This document shows positions 63,352-64,000 of a stretch of DNA of 64,000 nt, in pieces. A model generated the notes under the pieces. The model was given only the letters and a program-made list of their open reading frames with translations. It was not told where the DNA came from and searched no databases. The position numbers and the translations under genes were made by a program. This stretch comes from DYRB01 sp963802205 (GTDB taxonomy: Bacteria; Pseudomonadota; Gammaproteobacteria; Chromatiales; Chromatiaceae): NCBI GenBank assembly GCA_963802205.1, contig CAWDHW010000004.1, positions 62,001 to 126,000 of the forward strand, read 5' to 3'. Within the stretch, counting starts at the first letter, position 1, and every line of letters starts with the position of its first letter.

Positions 63352-63777
63352 TTGCAGTACCTAAAAGACTATCTGGACTATGCCGTGCTCGGTGTGCTCG
63401 GCGTCATGAGCTTCCTGATGCTGGCCCTGGCCATGGAGCGCTACCTCTACCTGAGGCGGGTGAATCTCAGCCTCTTCGAGGATGTGGAAGAACTCAACCT
63501 CGCCCTCACCAACAACCTGACCTCCATCGCCACCATCGGCTCCAACGCCCCCTATGTGGGGCTGTTGGGGACGGTGCTCGGAATCCTGGTCAGTTTCCAT
63601 GACATGGGTCAGGGCGGTGCCATCGAGACCGGGACCATCATGCTCGGCCTGGCCCTCGCCCTCAAGGCCACCGCCCTGGGGCTGTTGGTCGCCATCCCCT
63701 CGATCGTCTTCTACAACGGCCTGCTGCGCCGGGTCGAGGTCTTGCAGGCCCGCTGGCGCCGATTGAACCGCCCATGA
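63352..63777 (+). CDS. exbB: ExbB/TolQ-type proton channel subunit
   Basis: About 141 aa: an N-terminal helix (YAVLGVLGVMSFLMLALAME), then two more with the ExbB/TolQ signature GSNAPYVGLLGTVLGILVSF and ALALKATALGLLVAIPSIVFYN. It is a short ExbB form. With ExbD it energizes TonB. There is no ATG; TTG 63352 has GGAG at 63343-63346, and TTG 63340 is the alternative. Overlaps exbD by 4 bp. Confidence 0.9.
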   Translation: MQYLKDYLDYAVLGVLGVMSFLMLALAMERYLYLRRVNLSLFEDVEELNLALTNNLTSIATIGSNAPYVGLLGTVLGILVSFHDMGQGGAIETGTIMLGLALALKATALGLLVAIPSIVFYNGLLRRVEVLQARWRRLNRP

Positions 63778-64000
63778 AACGTATGGACACCATCAACGTC
63801 ATCCCCTTCATTGACATCATGTTGGTGCTGCTGGCCATCGTCCTGACCACGGCGACCTTCATCGTCGAGGGGCGGTTGGACATCCGCCTGCCCAAGGCGG
63901 CGGCGCAGGCCCGGCCGGAGTCGCTGGAGCGCGTGGAGATCGGCGTTGGCAGGGAGGGGGAACTCTATCTGGACGCGGCGCCCGTGGAGTTGGAGCCCCT
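63774..64000 (+). CDS. exbD: ExbD/TolR-type protein, 3' end outside the window
   Basis: Partial (75 codons). Starts MKRMDTINVIPFIDIMLVLL with the membrane Asp in PFIDIMLVLLAIVL that couples proton flow, then a periplasmic domain (LPKAAAQARPESLERVEIGV). Coupled to exbB; tonB may follow. Confidence 0.93.
   Translation, partial: MKRMDTINVIPFIDIMLVLLAIVLTTATFIVEGRLDIRLPKAAAQARPESLERVEIGVGREGELYLDAAPVELEP

Overview
This 64 kb, GC-rich window looks like the chromosome of a purple sulfur bacterium (Chromatiaceae, Gammaproteobacteria). The main evidence is a thiosulfate-oxidation locus with soxB on one strand and soxX-soxA-soxK-soxL on the other, including the SoxK and SoxL accessory genes known from Allochromatium-type organisms. 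The canonical gammaproteobacterial order mlaFEDCB-murA-hisG-hisD supports this. The genus cannot be fixed from sequence alone.

Layout. 0-5.2 kb: ispF-truD, then a two-gene operon for an ATP-grasp/alpha-E fusion and a transglutaminase-like protein. 5.4-11 kb (minus): a pentaheme cytochrome c downstream of the polyamine importer potFGHI. 11.1-18 kb: a GT4 glycosyltransferase, a divergent GT39/ArnT-like glycosyltransferase with an apparent frameshift, the lutABC lactate-oxidation operon and a 2OG-Fe(II) oxygenase. 18-22.6 kb: an accessory island with an IS91-type transposase plus tyrosine recombinase, a toxin-antitoxin pair and a decayed gene. 22.6-28.1 kb: a lipoprotein, a vWA-like protein, a membrane J-domain protein, dcd, small ORFs, a CBS protein and hisC. 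28.2-35.7 kb (minus): a toxin-antitoxin pair flanked by composite direct repeats inside the his region, then hisD, hisG, murA and mlaBCDEF. 36-45 kb: soxB, a TtrSR-like two-component system, soxXAKL and tRNA-Leu. 45.7-50.1 kb: gspA(exeA)-gspB, a GNAT acetyltransferase and tRNA-Met. 50.2-60.9 kb: mobile-element debris at both ends of a ~9.5 kb minus-strand gene for a giant secreted repeat protein (DUF7948-like domain, SBBP repeats, two large modules with RCC1 repeats, dockerin-like and PKD domains), split by about ten frameshifts. 60.9-64 kb: a secreted protein, a degenerate NtrC-type regulator, a TauE/SafE-family membrane protein and exbB-exbD, the last cut by the window end.

How the genes fit together. 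SoxB, SoxXA, SoxK and SoxL act in periplasmic thiosulfate oxidation, and the sensor kinase/response regulator between the two sox transcription units is the obvious candidate regulator. The mla genes maintain outer-membrane lipid asymmetry, and murA starts peptidoglycan precursor synthesis.

The most distinctive structural result is a family of small non-autonomous elements with about 23-bp terminal inverted repeats and 8-bp target duplications. Three copies occur here: one next to an IS3-type remnant, one inside an IS1595-type transposase remnant and one upstream of mlaF. A second hairpin element sits inside the IS3-type remnant. Several genes (GT39, integrase, ttrS-like kinase, soxK, giant repeat gene) carry single-base frame breaks, many in homopolymers. 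Residual sequencing error must therefore be weighed against real pseudogenization.
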